A DNA stretch of 64,000 nucleotides, from contig OZ024794.1 of assembly GCA_964017045.1 (NCBI GenBank), positions 37,968,210 through 38,032,209 of the forward strand. The letters run 5' to 3'. Made by a program: the position numbers and the translations under genes. The DNA is from Omphiscola glabra. Lineage: Eukaryota > Mollusca > Gastropoda > Lymnaeidae. The first letter of the stretch is position 1. Every line of letters begins with the position of its first letter. The notes below the pieces were generated by a model, which did no database searches, was not told where the DNA came from, and saw only the letters and a program-made list of their open reading frames with translations. Shown one piece after another: positions 37,961 through 51,028 of the stretch.

Positions 37961-39894
37961 ATTTTTACAATTTGCAGGCTGCTGTGAAGGGTAAAAACTG
38001 AGTCAAAAAATATATAATTTAACAATAAAATAATTTACAAAAATAATTTTAAAGAAAACGCTTTTCAAAAACTAAACGGTACAAAATAAATGTCCAAAAA
38101 CCTTTGGTTTGTTACAATCATATGACTAAAATAGAGTGGAGTGCCCAAGAAATACAATGTCATATGACTTGGCACATACAATATGACCCGTGTAAATGTT
38201 TGCATTGCTGACAAAATTGTGAAACAGACTATTAGTCATGGAAATATGAAATCTTACAACTGTCTTGCCCTACTGTTGTTTGCTCCCATCGCTCCGTGAT
38301 ATTGAAAGTGGAAAGAAATTAGCGATACCACTGCGTGCATGTCTTTGTGATTTGCAAAGAACATTGAATTGTAACTGAAACTACTAAAAGAAATGCATTG
38401 TATATAGCGGAATAAGTACACAGAATCTGCGGCTCGTATCTCTCATTTAAAAATAATTCTTACATTTTAAAGTTTATTTCTATGTATGTTAGTAGAAGAT
38501 TTTTAAATATATGCAGCTAAGTAAAAAATGAATTCAATGGGCTGAAACATTTTCTAAATAAGCATATTTATTTCATTTTGAACTACTGCCATGCCTGCTA
38601 AATGTTCACAAATACATTTATCTTAATACAATTCTTATAATTAATATATTCTTGATAATAAATAAAGTCAGAAGAAAGCTGTTAAATGCTGCTAATTTTG
38701 GAACAAATTTGCTTTAAATGCGATCCGGTTAAATGTAAGAATTATATTTCTTTTATTTCAGGATAGCTTAGAAAATTTATGATCACTTAAGAAGCGTAGA
38801 AAAATCTTAATAACAAAGAGGCAGTAAAGGCGACTTGTGTTATCGGATCAAAAGTCTTAACTGCTAGCTAAAGTAGAAAAAGTATTGTTAGTTTGAATTA
38901 ATGAAAGCAGCTGCGTTTAGTCTGTATATAGCGCTAGTGAGACAGTATCTTGTGAAAAGGTAAGTCAGTTCTTAAGTGATTTGTTGGTCAAAATACTGTC
39001 TACAAGTGCCCAAGCAGAAGATTTTAAAGGGTGTTCGGATAATTTCGTTGAAAAAGTGGAATTTTAGTGCCTTAATACATGGAGAGGCTGTTAGTTAGAT
39101 AAAATTATATATTTTTTATTATAGAACAACACTTAGAAATGTAAATATTCTATATTTCTAAGGCTTGAGTAGGTTATTTGAATTTACATATTGATTTCAA
39201 TGGAAACAATTAATTCGGTTAGTTAAATTTGGGTTTAATAACGCAATCACTTAACGGATTATGTTCGTGATCCAAGATTCCAGGAAACAGGCAAACAGGT
39301 CGGGAGGATTGGCAAAAAATATTTCTTTACACTCCCACGTGCTACAAGAGGAATAAAGACTAATTCCTAATTAAGTAGCCGTTTATTTTTAAAAAAGCAA
39401 AATTTCTGGCATATTATAAATGAAAAATTTGTGAAAATTAATTATTAAGAAATAAAGCATTTTAAGCCAATGAATGACAATAGAAAGGCATTAAATTGAT
39501 TCCAATTTTGAAGGCTAACGTAGGCAAGTTGAAGCTTGGAGTTACTTAATTATAGAGGGGACATTTCGTTAAGGTGACTGCTTCATCCTAATAACGGCAT
39601 TTTGCCTTCCTAAACGGGGCCTTTTCTAATGATAAATCATAAGAAATGATTGTTAATTGCAGTTTTGAATATACTTTCGATTAACGTAAAACATCATTTG
39701 TTTTATATTGAATAATCGTTTCCTGTATATATTCTAAATTAATTGTAACTTAAAGGTTAATATATAAACGTATTAATAAATATAGCATGAATAACATAAG
39801 TAAGATGAAATAAATGGAACCTTTTATTCGATCAAACTTCTTAACACCTCAAATAACCATGCGTGATTTTAAAAAAGTATACTAATATTAATGA

Positions 39895-39897
<3 letters not shown>
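37961..39897. other. AT-rich sequence downstream of the receptor gene
   Basis: Contains no coding frame or recognised repeat. Part of it could be 3' untranslated region of the minus-strand receptor, but no end can be set from sequence alone. Confidence 0.4.
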
Positions 39898-39982
<85 letters not shown>

Positions 39983-40009
39983 TTTGTGTGTGTGTGTGTG
40001 TGTGTGTGC
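39898..40009. repeat. (AT)n-(GT)n compound microsatellite
   Basis: About 80 bp of AT followed by about 28 bp of GT. On the receptor's strand it reads (CA)n(TA)n beginning a few bases after the stop codon, so it would lie at the start of the 3' untranslated region. Confidence 0.95.
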
Positions 40010-40013
40010 ACAT

Positions 40014-41534
40014 CTACATTCGCAAAGCTACACACCTGTCATTGCAGTTTACTGAAAAGCTAGAAGTTGATAGACTGTTTGTTTGACTATATGCATGACG
40101 TTTGTTCTGGTTGTGTCGGTAACGAGGACAGCAAAATATCATCTTACTAAAAGCCCTGCGAAAATCTTTCATTGAAAGTGCATAAATAATTGGATTCATT
40201 CCGGAATTTAAATATCCGAGCCATGTAAAAACGGGAAACAGAATATCTGGCATATAGACACAGTCACTGTGGCAGATTCCATACAGTACATTTGCACAGA
40301 AAAAGGGCACCCAACAAATGATGAAAACTCCAACAACGATTCCGAGTGTTTTTGCCGCTTTTTGTTCTCTTGCGAGCTTCGTTATTTTCTTACTAATGGC
40401 GAAATGACGGATTTTTTTGCTGATAAAAGTGGATGAACGTGGGTTGTGATCGTGACTATTGTGATGAAAAACATGATGACGAGTATTTAGTGGGCTTTCT
40501 CCATCACTGTCACTATTACGGTGGTCATAACTACTACTCGTTGATGTTAGCTCATTCCGTAGCCGATATCCTCCTCTATGAATTCTTAGAGTCATAACTT
40601 CTCCGTTGTCTCCTCTTGGACAATCAGACGTAACTTTGCAACCACTTTTGATTCCTTCAGTTTGTGCTAGTGCAGCACGATATATTTTACAATAAACAAA
40701 CATCATAATGATGGTTGGCACATAAAATGAAACAACAGAAGATATTATTAAATATGCACTATCCTCTGTAAACAAGCATTGGTGTTTCGGTAAATCCATT
40801 GGCGTCACTGCCCTCCACCAAGCGATGGCTGGGAAAGAAATTCCAGCCGAACAAAACCATACTAAAGCAATCAGGATGCAAACTTTGCTGTTAGACATTT
40901 TGCTAGGATATGCTATTGGATCAGTTATGGCCCAATATCTATCTAAAGAAATGACACAAAGGTTTAAAATGGATGCTGTTGACGCGAGAACGTCAAGAGA
41001 TCGCCACATATCACACCAGGCTTGCCCATAAAGCCATACAGAATTGGTCAGTTCATTGCTTATGCTAAAAGGCATTACAACACCTCCAACCATAACATCT
41101 GCAATGGCTAAGGAAACAATAAAGTAATTGGTAACTGTCCGTAGATATATTTCTCGGTATACGGCAAAAATAACCATTAGATTTCCGATCACAACTACTA
41201 GACTAAATGTTGCCAAAAGTACTCCTATGGCAGGATTACTAAGCCTGTACAATGGTTCTCCAAATGAAAAGTTTGTGTACACAAAATTGTCAAAAGATAA
41301 TGAGTGATTAGGTAAGATAAGATTTTCCTCGCCTCCAGTTTCCTTCGTACCATTTGACGTTGTGTTAACAACATCTAGGTCCAGAGAAAAAATATTAGAG
41401 GTATTGAAAGTAACGTTTTGCATGTACAAATGTTTGCTTGGCATACAGCGACAGACACAGAAGATAAGATGTTCAGGTATTTTTGTGAAAAGACGCTTAT
41501 CTTTAAGATATTTCCTCACATGACTTCTCTTCAT
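40014..41534 (-). CDS. Dop1R2: D1-like dopamine receptor (Dop1R2/DAMB type), single exon
   Basis: Class A GPCR of 506 residues from the first in-frame ATG (41534; A at -3; in-frame stop at 41580-41582). ATGs at 41444 and 41423, or a spliced upstream exon, remain possible, since the first 40 residues are basic and atypical. N-glycosylation sites N40, N44, N57, N61, N76, N88 precede TM1 (about 99-124). Seen: D146 (2.50), C174-C253 disulfide pair, amine-binding D181 (3.32), DRY 198-200, catechol-type serines S265/S266/S269 in TM5, CWVPFF in TM6 (407), NPIIY in TM7 (447-451), and CC at 468-469 for palmitoylation. The long third loop has TLRIHRGG (315-322), and SFPAIAWWRA (TM4/loop 2) and FAISKKITKLAREQKAAKT precede TM6; all are hallmarks of insect Dop1R2 (DAMB). 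Expected: plasma membrane, dopamine, Gs and/or Gq coupling. No frameshift; it looks functional. Confidence 0.9.
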   Translation of the reverse strand: MKRSHVRKYLKDKRLFTKIPEHLIFCVCRCMPSKHLYMQNVTFNTSNIFSLDLDVVNTTSNGTKETGGEENLILPNHSLSFDNFVYTNFSFGEPLYRLSNPAIGVLLATFSLVVVIGNLMVIFAVYREIYLRTVTNYFIVSLAIADVMVGGVVMPFSISNELTNSVWLYGQAWCDMWRSLDVLASTASILNLCVISLDRYWAITDPIAYPSKMSNSKVCILIALVWFCSAGISFPAIAWWRAVTPMDLPKHQCLFTEDSAYLIISSVVSFYVPTIIMMFVYCKIYRAALAQTEGIKSGCKVTSDCPRGDNGEVMTLRIHRGGYRLRNELTSTSSSYDHRNSDSDGESPLNTRHHVFHHNSHDHNPRSSTFISKKIRHFAISKKITKLAREQKAAKTLGIVVGVFIICWVPFFCANVLYGICHSDCVYMPDILFPVFTWLGYLNSGMNPIIYALSMKDFRRAFSKMIFCCPRYRHNQNKRHAYSQTNSLSTSSFSVNCNDRCVALRM

Positions 41535-42451
41535 AGTATAGATAGGTGGGAGATTGAGCCTGCTAGTAGGATGCAAACATCATCACATGTTACAGTATAC
41601 CTTTGTTTTAATCAATGTATGGGCCCAAAGCATGCATATATTTACATTGTAACTTTCGAAACTTTTCTTATCGATCATATTTCTTTGTTCGAAAAATACC
41701 CAGACATGTATGTATAAAATCAAAACTTGTTTATCACACAATTCTCCAACCATGATAAACATTGATACTGTATCATTACCTGACTAATAGTCTTACAAAA
41801 CGTTCAGTATTGAATATCACAACGTAAATCAAAATCATGTTCTATCAATGAGATTTATTCCAACAATCTTTTTACTCTTCAACTTTATTTATAAAGTTTG
41901 TCGTGTAAAAAATCGACCTGCACATGTCCATAACATAAAGGCATAAAATATCCAATCTTCTAAATTAATTTTAGATACTTTGAACTGAGAGCTATAACTG
42001 TTAAAAGAGAATCAAGAATGTCTGATTTAAAATGTGGTATGAAGTACATATATTCTTTTGTGCAATGAAATAAGTTGCAATCTTTATGTTGGTCTTAAAA
42101 TTACTGTTGGGGGGGCGTTCAAGTCCCTCAGATGTACACAAGTTTGGATTCCTTTGATTTAACGACTCTCATTATCTTCTCGTGGCGATTTATGGCTGCA
42201 CTGATAAACGATTCCTGGGGATAAAAAAATTAAGATTTAAAGATTGAATTAATTTCGGCAATTTAAAAAAAAATTGAGCTCAGTTGTTGGAATAAAAATT
42301 CAAATTATCAAAATAAGAATCAATTTACTTCAAGTTAAAACATTTAGTTGTAATATCATTAAAATTATAATAAAACAAGAGAAATTAAATAAAATTATAC
42401 AAAAAGAATAATATTTTAAGAGAACAAACGAGTATCATAATATATATATAT
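41535..42451. other. upstream region of the receptor gene
   Basis: AT-rich. No clear TATA box or second exon could be fixed; a 5' untranslated exon cannot be excluded. Ends at the first CTAG terminus of the Helitron array. Confidence 0.4.
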
Positions 42452-42529
42452 ACTAGCGGATATACCCGTCAAATGTGCCGGGATAGCATTCGGAACGAAG
42501 GAATTTCTACAGTCAACAGCCTTATAATT

Positions 42530-42910
42530 ATTCCGATCCCAGTGGGCTCCCAATCCCGTCGGTATTCCGTTACCGTTAATATACCGTTTCCCGGTGGGTT
42601 TCCGATCCCTCTGGATCCAAATTACACTATGATTTCAATCCTGTCGGTATTACGATCCCGGTTTCTCGATACCAGTGGGATAACGATACCGGTGGGATCC
42701 CGATAGCTGTCAGGTCCCGATATCGTTGAGATACTGATCTCGGTAGGTTTGAGTTTTCCGATAGGTTACCGATCCGAGTTTGATCCCGATCCCGTAAGGA
42801 TGCCGATCCCGTTAGTATCCCGTATAACGGTGGGGTCCTTTTATCAGATAGGATCCCATTTCCTGATAGGATCCCGATCCCGGTTTGATCCCGTTACCCG
42901 ATTAGATCGC
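42530..42910. repeat. GATCCCG minisatellite of the first array unit
   Basis: Degenerate tandem words GATCCCG, GGTGGG and GGTATTCCG in about 22-bp periods, longest at this left edge of the array and shortened to two or three words in most other units. Similar to 12085-12410. Confidence 0.75.
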
Positions 42911-45378
42911 GTTATCGTTGGGTTCAATTTACTGCTGGAATTCGTTAACGTACTATAAGCTTTAGTAGAAATGTGCAATTTAATAACCTCATCAAAACGT
43001 GTAACATTCAGATAAATTATGGAGTTAAAATTTAAAATTTGTCCTATTAAAATCGGTTTAAAAATGACATAGATCTATCTTTTTAAAGTTATCGAAATTT
43101 CTGGAACATTCTAGATTAAATGTATTATCCTCCATCTATTCATGCAGGAGTATTTTTTGGTCATTTTATTTATATAGCTCATAAAAGAAAAAAAAATGAA
43201 TTCGGGGCCCCCGGCCCCAAACGAAATATTATTAAAAGTTCTTAACCCTTTAAGATTTCCTTCTGGATAGTGATGGATATATGTGCCAAGTTTGGTCAAG
43301 ATCCATCAATCCGTGTAAAAGCCTTTGTGGAACAGACCCACAAACAAACAGACAAACAAACAATATTTCACTTTTGTATATATATATACTAGCCGATATA
43401 CCCGGCGTGGCCCGGGATTGCATTAGGACCCCGATCCCGGTGACCTACAGATCCCGTTAGGATACTGTTCTCTTTGGGATCCCGTTTCATCTAGGGACCC
43501 TCCTTTCCAATGTTATCCCATTTCCCGATTTGATCGTGACATAGATGTAGCTTTTTAAAGATATTGAACTTTCTGGAAAATTCTAGATTGGATATTCTTA
43601 GTTTTAAATACACCGATATCTAAAAACGGACAGTGCAGTGTATTGCTACCACGTTAGGCCTATATCCATCAATTCACAAAAAAACTAAAGTGTTATCAAA
43701 GCCTATTGACCTATAGAACTTTCTGGAACATTCTAGATTAAATGTATTATCCTCCTCGAACAGTCTTTTATTAGTAATAATTATTCTTCGAATACGAAAA
43801 ATTATAAGACTAAATGAATTTCAATAACAATAGTACATTTAAGTTTAAAGAGGGGCCCCGGGGCCCATTCCATAATTGTACCGAATTAGTTTTGCCTGAG
43901 ATGGGGCCCTATAATAATCATTCAGGTAAGTTATGAAGTTACAATTTTAAATTTGTCCCATTCAAATCTATTGAATAATGCCATAGATATAGCGTTTTAA
44001 AGTTATAGAACTTTCTGGAAATTTCTAGATTGGATATCATTAGTTTTAAATCCACCGATATTTCAGTACGGACAGTGAAGTGCATTGCTACCACCCTTTG
44101 CCTATATCCATCAATTCACATAAAACCTATAGTGTCGTCGAAGCTTACTAATATTTATATAGCTCATATAAGGAAAAACGAAATGGGGCCCCCGGCCCCA
44201 GAAGAATGGGTGTTATGAGCTCATTACCCTTAGGTATTTGAATATGGATCATCAAGTGTACGTGTACTAAGTTTGATCGATGTCCATCCATTCACTTAGG
44301 AGCATTTGTTTGTAATTTTTTTATATAGCTCATATAAGAAAAAAACGAATTCGTGGCCCCCGGCCCCAAACGCAATGTTCTTAAAAGTTCTCAACACCTT
44401 AAGAGTTCCTTCTGGATAATGATGGATATATGTGCCAAGTTTGGTCAAGATCCATCAATCCGTGTAAAAGCCTTTGTGGAACAGAAAAACAAACCCACAA
44501 ACAAACAAATTTTCACTTTTATATATATACTAGCCGGGATTGCATTAGGACCCCGATCCCGGTGGTCTACAGATCCCGTTAGGATACTGTTCTCTGTATG
44601 ATCCCGTTCCATCTAAGGACCCTGCTTTCTAATGTTATCCCATTTCACGATAAAATCTATTGAATAATGCCATAGATATAGCGTTTTAAGAATATCGAAC
44701 TTTCTGGAAAATTCTAGATTGGATATTATTAGTTTTACATCCAACAATATTTCAGTACAGACAGTGAAGTGTATTGCTACCACGCTTGGACTATATCCAT
44801 CAATTCACATAGAAACTATAGTGTTGTCTAAGCCTATGTATATTTATATAGCTCATATAAGGAAAAATGAAACGGGGCCCCCGGCCCCAGAGGAATGGAT
44901 ATTATGAGTTCAGTACCCTTCCGTACATAAATATAGATAATCAAGTGTACTTGTACTAAGTTTAGTCAAGATCCATCTATTCATATAGGAGAATTATATC
45001 TATTGATATTTATATAGCTTATATAAAGAAATATGAAATGGGGCCCCCGGCCCCAGAGGAATGGATATTATGAGTTCAGTACCCTTTAGTATTTGAGTAT
45101 GGATAATCAAGTAAATGTGTACTAAGTTTGGTCAAGATCCATCCATTCATGTAGGAGTATTAAGCCTATTGATATTTATATAGCTCATATAAGAAAAAAA
45201 CGAATTCGGGGCCCCCGGCCCCACACGAAATGTTATTAAAAGTTCTCAACCCCGTAAGAGTTCCTTCTGGATAACGATGTATATATGTGCCAAGTTTGGT
45301 CAAGATCCATCAATCCGTGTAAAAGCCTTTGTGGAACAGACAAACCCACAAACAAACAATTTTTCTTTTTATATATAT

Positions 45379-48300
45379 ACTAGCCGATATACCCGGCGTG
45401 GCCCGGGATTGCATTAGGACCCCGATCCCGGTTGCCTACAGATCCCGTTAGGATACTGTTCTCTGTGGGATCCTGTTCCATCTAGGGACCCTCCTTTCCA
45501 ATGTTATACCATTTCCCGATAGGATCCAAATTTGATTGTGACATAGATATAGCGTTTTAAATTTATCGAACTTTCTGGAAACTTCTAGATTTGACATTAT
45601 TAGTGTTAAATCCACCGATATTTCAATACGGATAATGAAGTGTATTGCTAGGCCTTTATCCATGATTCATATTGAGAATATAGTGTTGTCTAAGCCTATG
45701 AATATTTATAAAGCTTAAATAAGGAAAAATGAAATGGGGCCCCCGGCCCCAGAAGAATGGATATTATGAGTTCAGTACCTTTCGGTATTTGAATATGGAT
45801 ACTCAAGAGTATGTGTACCAAATTTGGTTAAGATCCATCCATCCATGTAGGTGTATTAAGCCTATTGACTTATAGAATTTTCTGGAACATTCTAGATTAA
45901 ATGTATTATCCTCCTCGAACTGTGTAAAAACTGTATTTTCTATGTAATTATTCTTCAAATACGAAAAAGTGTACACATAAATGCGTTGTTATAGCTATAA
46001 AACATTTAAGCTAAAAGAGGGACCCCGGGGGTCCAATCCGTAATTGTACCATATTAGTTTTGCCTGAGATGGGGACCCCCATAAAAATCATTGAGGTAAG
46101 TTATGAATTAAACATTTTTAATTCGTCCCATTAAAATCTATTGAATAATGCCATAGATATAGCGTTTTAAAGTTATGGAATGTTCTGGAAAATTCCAGAT
46201 TGGATATTATAAGTTTTAAATCCACCGATATTTCAGTACGAACAGTGAAGTGCAATTGCTACCGCCCTAGGCCTACATCCATCAATTCACATAGAAACTA
46301 TATTGATGTCCAAGTCTATCGATATTTATAAAGCTTATATAAGGAAAAATTAAACGGGGCCCCCGGGCCCCTAGGAATGGATATTATGGGTTCAATACCC
46401 TTCGGTACTTGAATATGGATAATCAAGTGTACGTGTACTAAGTTTGGTCAAGATCCATCCATTCATGTAGGAGTATTAAGCCTCTTGATATTTATATAGC
46501 TCATATAAGAAAAAAACGAATTCGGGGCCCCCGGCCCCAAACGAAATGTTATTAAAAGTTCTCAACCCCTTAAGAGTTCCTTCTGGATAATGATGGATAT
46601 ATGTGCCAAGTTTGGTCAAGATCCATCAATCCGTGTAAAAGCCTTTGTGGAACAGACAAACAAACAAATTTTCACTTTTATATATATATATGACTAGCCG
46701 ATATACCCGGCGTTGCCCGGGATTGCATTAGGACCCCGATCCCGGTGACCTGCAGATCCCGCTAGTATACTGTTCTCTATGGGATCCCGTTCCATCTTGG
46801 CCTATATCGAGCTATTCACATATAAACTGTAGTGTTGTCTAAGCCTATTGATATTTATATAGCTCATATAAGGAAAAATGAAACGGGGCCCCCGGCCCCA
46901 GAGAAATGGATATTATAAGTTCAGTACCATTCGATATTTGAATATGAATAATCAAGTGTATGTGTACTAAGTTTGCTCAAGATCCATCTATTCATGAAGG
47001 AGTATTTGTTGTTAATTTTATTTATATAGCTCATATAGGAAAAAAACGACAGTTTGGGCCCCCGGCCTCAAACGGAGTGTCATAAAAAGTTCATAACCCC
47101 TTCAGCGTTTTTCCGAATAATGATGGATATATGTGCCAAATTTGGTCAATATCTATTCATCCATGTAGGAGTATTAAGCCTATTGACCTTTAGAACTTTC
47201 TTGAACATTCTAGATTAAATGTATTATCCTCCTGGAACTGTGTAAAAACTGTCTTTTCTAAATAATTATTCTTCGAATACGAAAAATTATACAACTAAAT
47301 TCATTTTTACAACTATAGTACATTTAAGTTAAAAGATGGGCCCCGGGGGCCAATTCCACAATTGTACCGAATTATATGTGCCTGAGAAGGAGCCCTATGA
47401 AAATCATTCATGTAAGTTATGAAGTTAAGATTTAAAATTTGTCCCATTAAAATATATTGAATAATGACATAGATATAGCGTTTTAAAGTTATCGAACTTT
47501 CTGGAAAATTCTAGATTGGATATTCTTAGTTTTAAATCCACCGATCTTTCAGTACGGACAGTCTATTGCTACCACGTTAGGCATATATCCATCAATTGAC
47601 ATAGAAACGATAGTGTTGTTTAAGCCTATTGAAAATTGATATTTATATCGCTTATATAAGGAAAAATGAAATGGGGCCCCCGGCCCCAGAGGAATGGATA
47701 TTATGAGTTCAGTACCCTTTTGTATTTGAGTATGGATAATCAAGTGTATGTTTACTAAGTTTGGTCAAGATCCATCCATTCATATAGGAGTATTAAGCTT
47801 ATCGCTATTTATATAGCTCATATAATGAAAAATGAAATGGGGCCCCCGGCCCCAGAAGAATGGATATTATGAGTTCAGTACCCTTCGGTATTTGAATATG
47901 GATAGTCAATTGTACGTGCACTAAGTTTGATCGATATCCATCCATTCACGTAGGAGTATTTGTTTGTAATTTTTTTATATAGCTCATATAAGAAAAAAAC
48001 GAATTCGGGGCCCCCGGCCCCACACGAAATGTTATTAAAAGTTCTTAACCCCTTAAGAGTTCCTTCTGGATAATGATGGATACATGTGTCAAGTTTGGTC
48101 AAGATCCATCAATCCGTGTAAAAGCCTTTGTGGAACAGACAAACCCACAAACAAACAAACAAACAAATTTTCACTTTTATATATATACTAGCGGATATAC
48201 CCGGCACATTTGCCGGGATAGCATTCGGAACGAAAGAACTTCTACAGTATACAGCCTTATAATTATTCCGTTCACGGTGGGCTCCCAATCCTGTCGGTAT

Positions 48301-51028
48301 CCCGCTCCCGTTAGCATACCGTTTCCCGGTGGGATTTTATCCCACTGGATCCCAATTCCGGTATGATCCCTATCCCGTCGGTATAAAGATCCCGGTGGTA
48401 TCTCGATATCAGTGGGATAACGATAGTTGTCGGATCCCGATACCGGTGCATACCGGTCTAAGCCTATTGTTATTTATAGATAGGTTATATACGCAAAAGT
48501 TAATTGTGGCCCCCGGCCCTAGAGAAATGGATATTATAAGTTCAAAAACCTTTGGTATTTGAGTATGGACAATAAAGTGTATGTGTACTAATTTTGGTCA
48601 AGATCCATCTATTCATGCATAAGTATTTGTCAGAAATTTTAATTATATAGCTCATATAAGAAAAAAAAACGAATTCGGGGCCCCCGGCCCCAAACGGCAT
48701 GTGATAAAAAGTTCATAACCTATTTAGAGTCCTTTCCGGATAATGATGGATATATGTACCAAATTTGGTCAAGATCCATCCATTAATCTAGGAGTATTAA
48801 GCCTATTAACCTATAGAACTTTCTGGAACATTCTAGATTGAATGTATTACCCTCCTCGAACTGTGTAAAAATGGTCTTTTCTAAGAAATTATTCTGCGAA
48901 TACGAAAAATTATACAACTAAATGCATTTCTGTAACTAAAGTACATTTAAGTTAAAAGAGGGGCCCCGGGGGCCCATTCCATAATTGTACCGAATTAGTT
49001 TAGACTGCGATGGGGCCCAAAAAAAATCATTCAGGTAAGTTATGAAGTTAAAATTTAAATTTTTTCCCAATAAGATCTATTGAAAAATGCCATAGATATA
49101 GCGTTTTAAATTTATCGAACTTTCTGGAAAGTTCTAGATTGGATATCATTAGTTTTAAATCCACCGATATTTCAGTACGGACAGTGATGTGTATTGCGCT
49201 CATCCTAGGCGTATATCCATCAATTCATATAGAACCTATACTGCTGTCTAAGCATATTAATATTTATATAGCTTATATACGGAAAAATGAAATGGGGCCC
49301 CCGGCCCCAGAGGAATGGATATTATGAGTTCAGTACCCTGTAGTATATGAGTATGGATAATCAAGTGCATGTGTAATAAGTTTGGTCAAGATCCATCCAT
49401 TCATGTATGGGTATTAGCCCTATCGATATTTATATAGCTCATATAAGGAAAAATGAAATGGGGCCCCCGGCCCAGAAGAATGGATATTATGAGTTCAGTA
49501 CCCCTCGGTATTTGAATATGGATAATCAAGTGTTCGTGTACTAAGTTTGATCGATATCCATCCATTCACATAGGAGTATTTGTTTGTAATTGTTTTATAT
49601 AGCTCATATAAGAAAAAAACGAATTCGGGGCCCCCGGCCCCACACGAAATGTTATTAAAAGTTCTCAACCCCTTAAGAGTTCCTTCTGGATAATGATGTG
49701 TGCCAAGTTTGGTCAAGATCCATCAATCCGTGTAAAAGCCTTTGTGGAACAGACACACAAACAAACAAACAGATTTTCACTTTTATATATATACTAGCCG
49801 ATATACCCGGCGTGGCCCGGGATTGTATTAGGACCCTGATCCCGGTGACCTACAGATCCCGTTAGTATACTGTTCTCTATGGAATCTCGTTCCATCTAGG
49901 GACCTACCTAAGCCTATTTATAATTTAAATATAGCTTATGTAAGGAAAGATGAAATGGGGCCCCCGGCCTCCTAGGAATGGATATTATGAGTTCAGTACC
50001 TTTTGGTATTTGAATATGGATAATATACTGTATGTGTACTAAGTTTGGTCAAGTTCCATCTACACGTGTAGGAGTATTTGTATATCATTTTATTTATATA
50101 GCTCATATAAGTGAAAATTAATTTCGGGGCCCCCTGCCCCAAACAGAATGTCGTAAAAAGTTCAAAACCCCTTAAGAGTTCCTTCGGGATAATGATGGTT
50201 ATATATGTGCCAAATTTTGTCAAGATCCATCCATCCATGTAGGAGTATTAAGTCTATTGACGTATAGAACTTTCTGGAACATTCTAGATTAAATGTATTA
50301 TGCTCCTAGAAATGTGTAAATACTGTCTATTTCTAAGTAATTATTCTTCGAATACGAAAAATTATACAATTAAATGCATTTCTATAACTTAAGTACATTT
50401 AAGTTAAAAGAGGGGCCCCGGGGGCCCATCCCATAATTGTACCGAATTAGTTTAGACTGCGATGGGGCCCTCTAAAAATCATTCAGGTAAGTTATAAAAT
50501 TAAAATTTAAAATTTTCCCCATTAAAATCTATTGCAAAATGCCATTGATATAGCGTTTTAAATTTATCGAAATTTCTGGAAAATTCTAGATTGGATATCA
50601 TTAGTTTTAAATCCACCTATATTTCAGTACTGCCAGTGTTGTTTATTGCGCTCACCCTAGGCATATATCCATCAATTCACATAGAACCTATACTGTTGTC
50701 TAAGCATATTAATATTTATATAGCTTATATAAGGAAAATGAAATGGGGCCCCCAGCCCCAGAGGAAGGGATATTATGAGTTCAGTACCCTGTAGTATTTG
50801 AGATTGGATAACCAAGTGTATGTGTACTAAGTTTGGTCAAGATCCATCCATTCATGTAGGAGTATTAGCCCTATCGATATTTATATAGCTCATATAAGGA
50901 AAAATGAAATGGGGCCCCCGGCCCAAGAAGAATGGATATTATGAGTTCAGTACCCTTCGGTATTTGAATATGGATAATCAAGTGTACGTGTACTAAGTTT
51001 GGTCAAGATCCATCCATTCATGTAGGAG
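45379..51028. repeat. segmental tandem duplication, copy A (5.65 kb)
   Basis: Matches 53606-59255 at a constant offset of 8,227 bp, including identical unit lengths (1314, 1494, 1606) and several identical stretches of 60-97 codons. Divergence visible by eye is a few scattered substitutions. The match stops near 51028, where the two copies switch to different monomer variants. Confidence 0.9.
48187..48217 (-). other. best-preserved Helitron 3' hairpin and CTAG
   Basis: CCCGGCA-CATT-TGCCGGG (48200-48217) is a perfect 7-bp stem with a 4-base loop, 8 bases from CTAG (48188-48191). Helitrons carry such a hairpin about 10 bases before CTRR, where it acts in termination of rolling-circle transfer. 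The duplicate is at 56414; most other units have a weaker CCGG stem. Confidence 0.75.

Noticed and set aside
40825..41031. Plus-strand 68-codon frame inside the receptor gene
   Set aside because: Shadow of the GPCR coding strand.
41574..41576. Receptor start at 41576
   Set aside because: The codon there is TTG, unlikely to start an animal protein; the first ATG in frame is at 41534.
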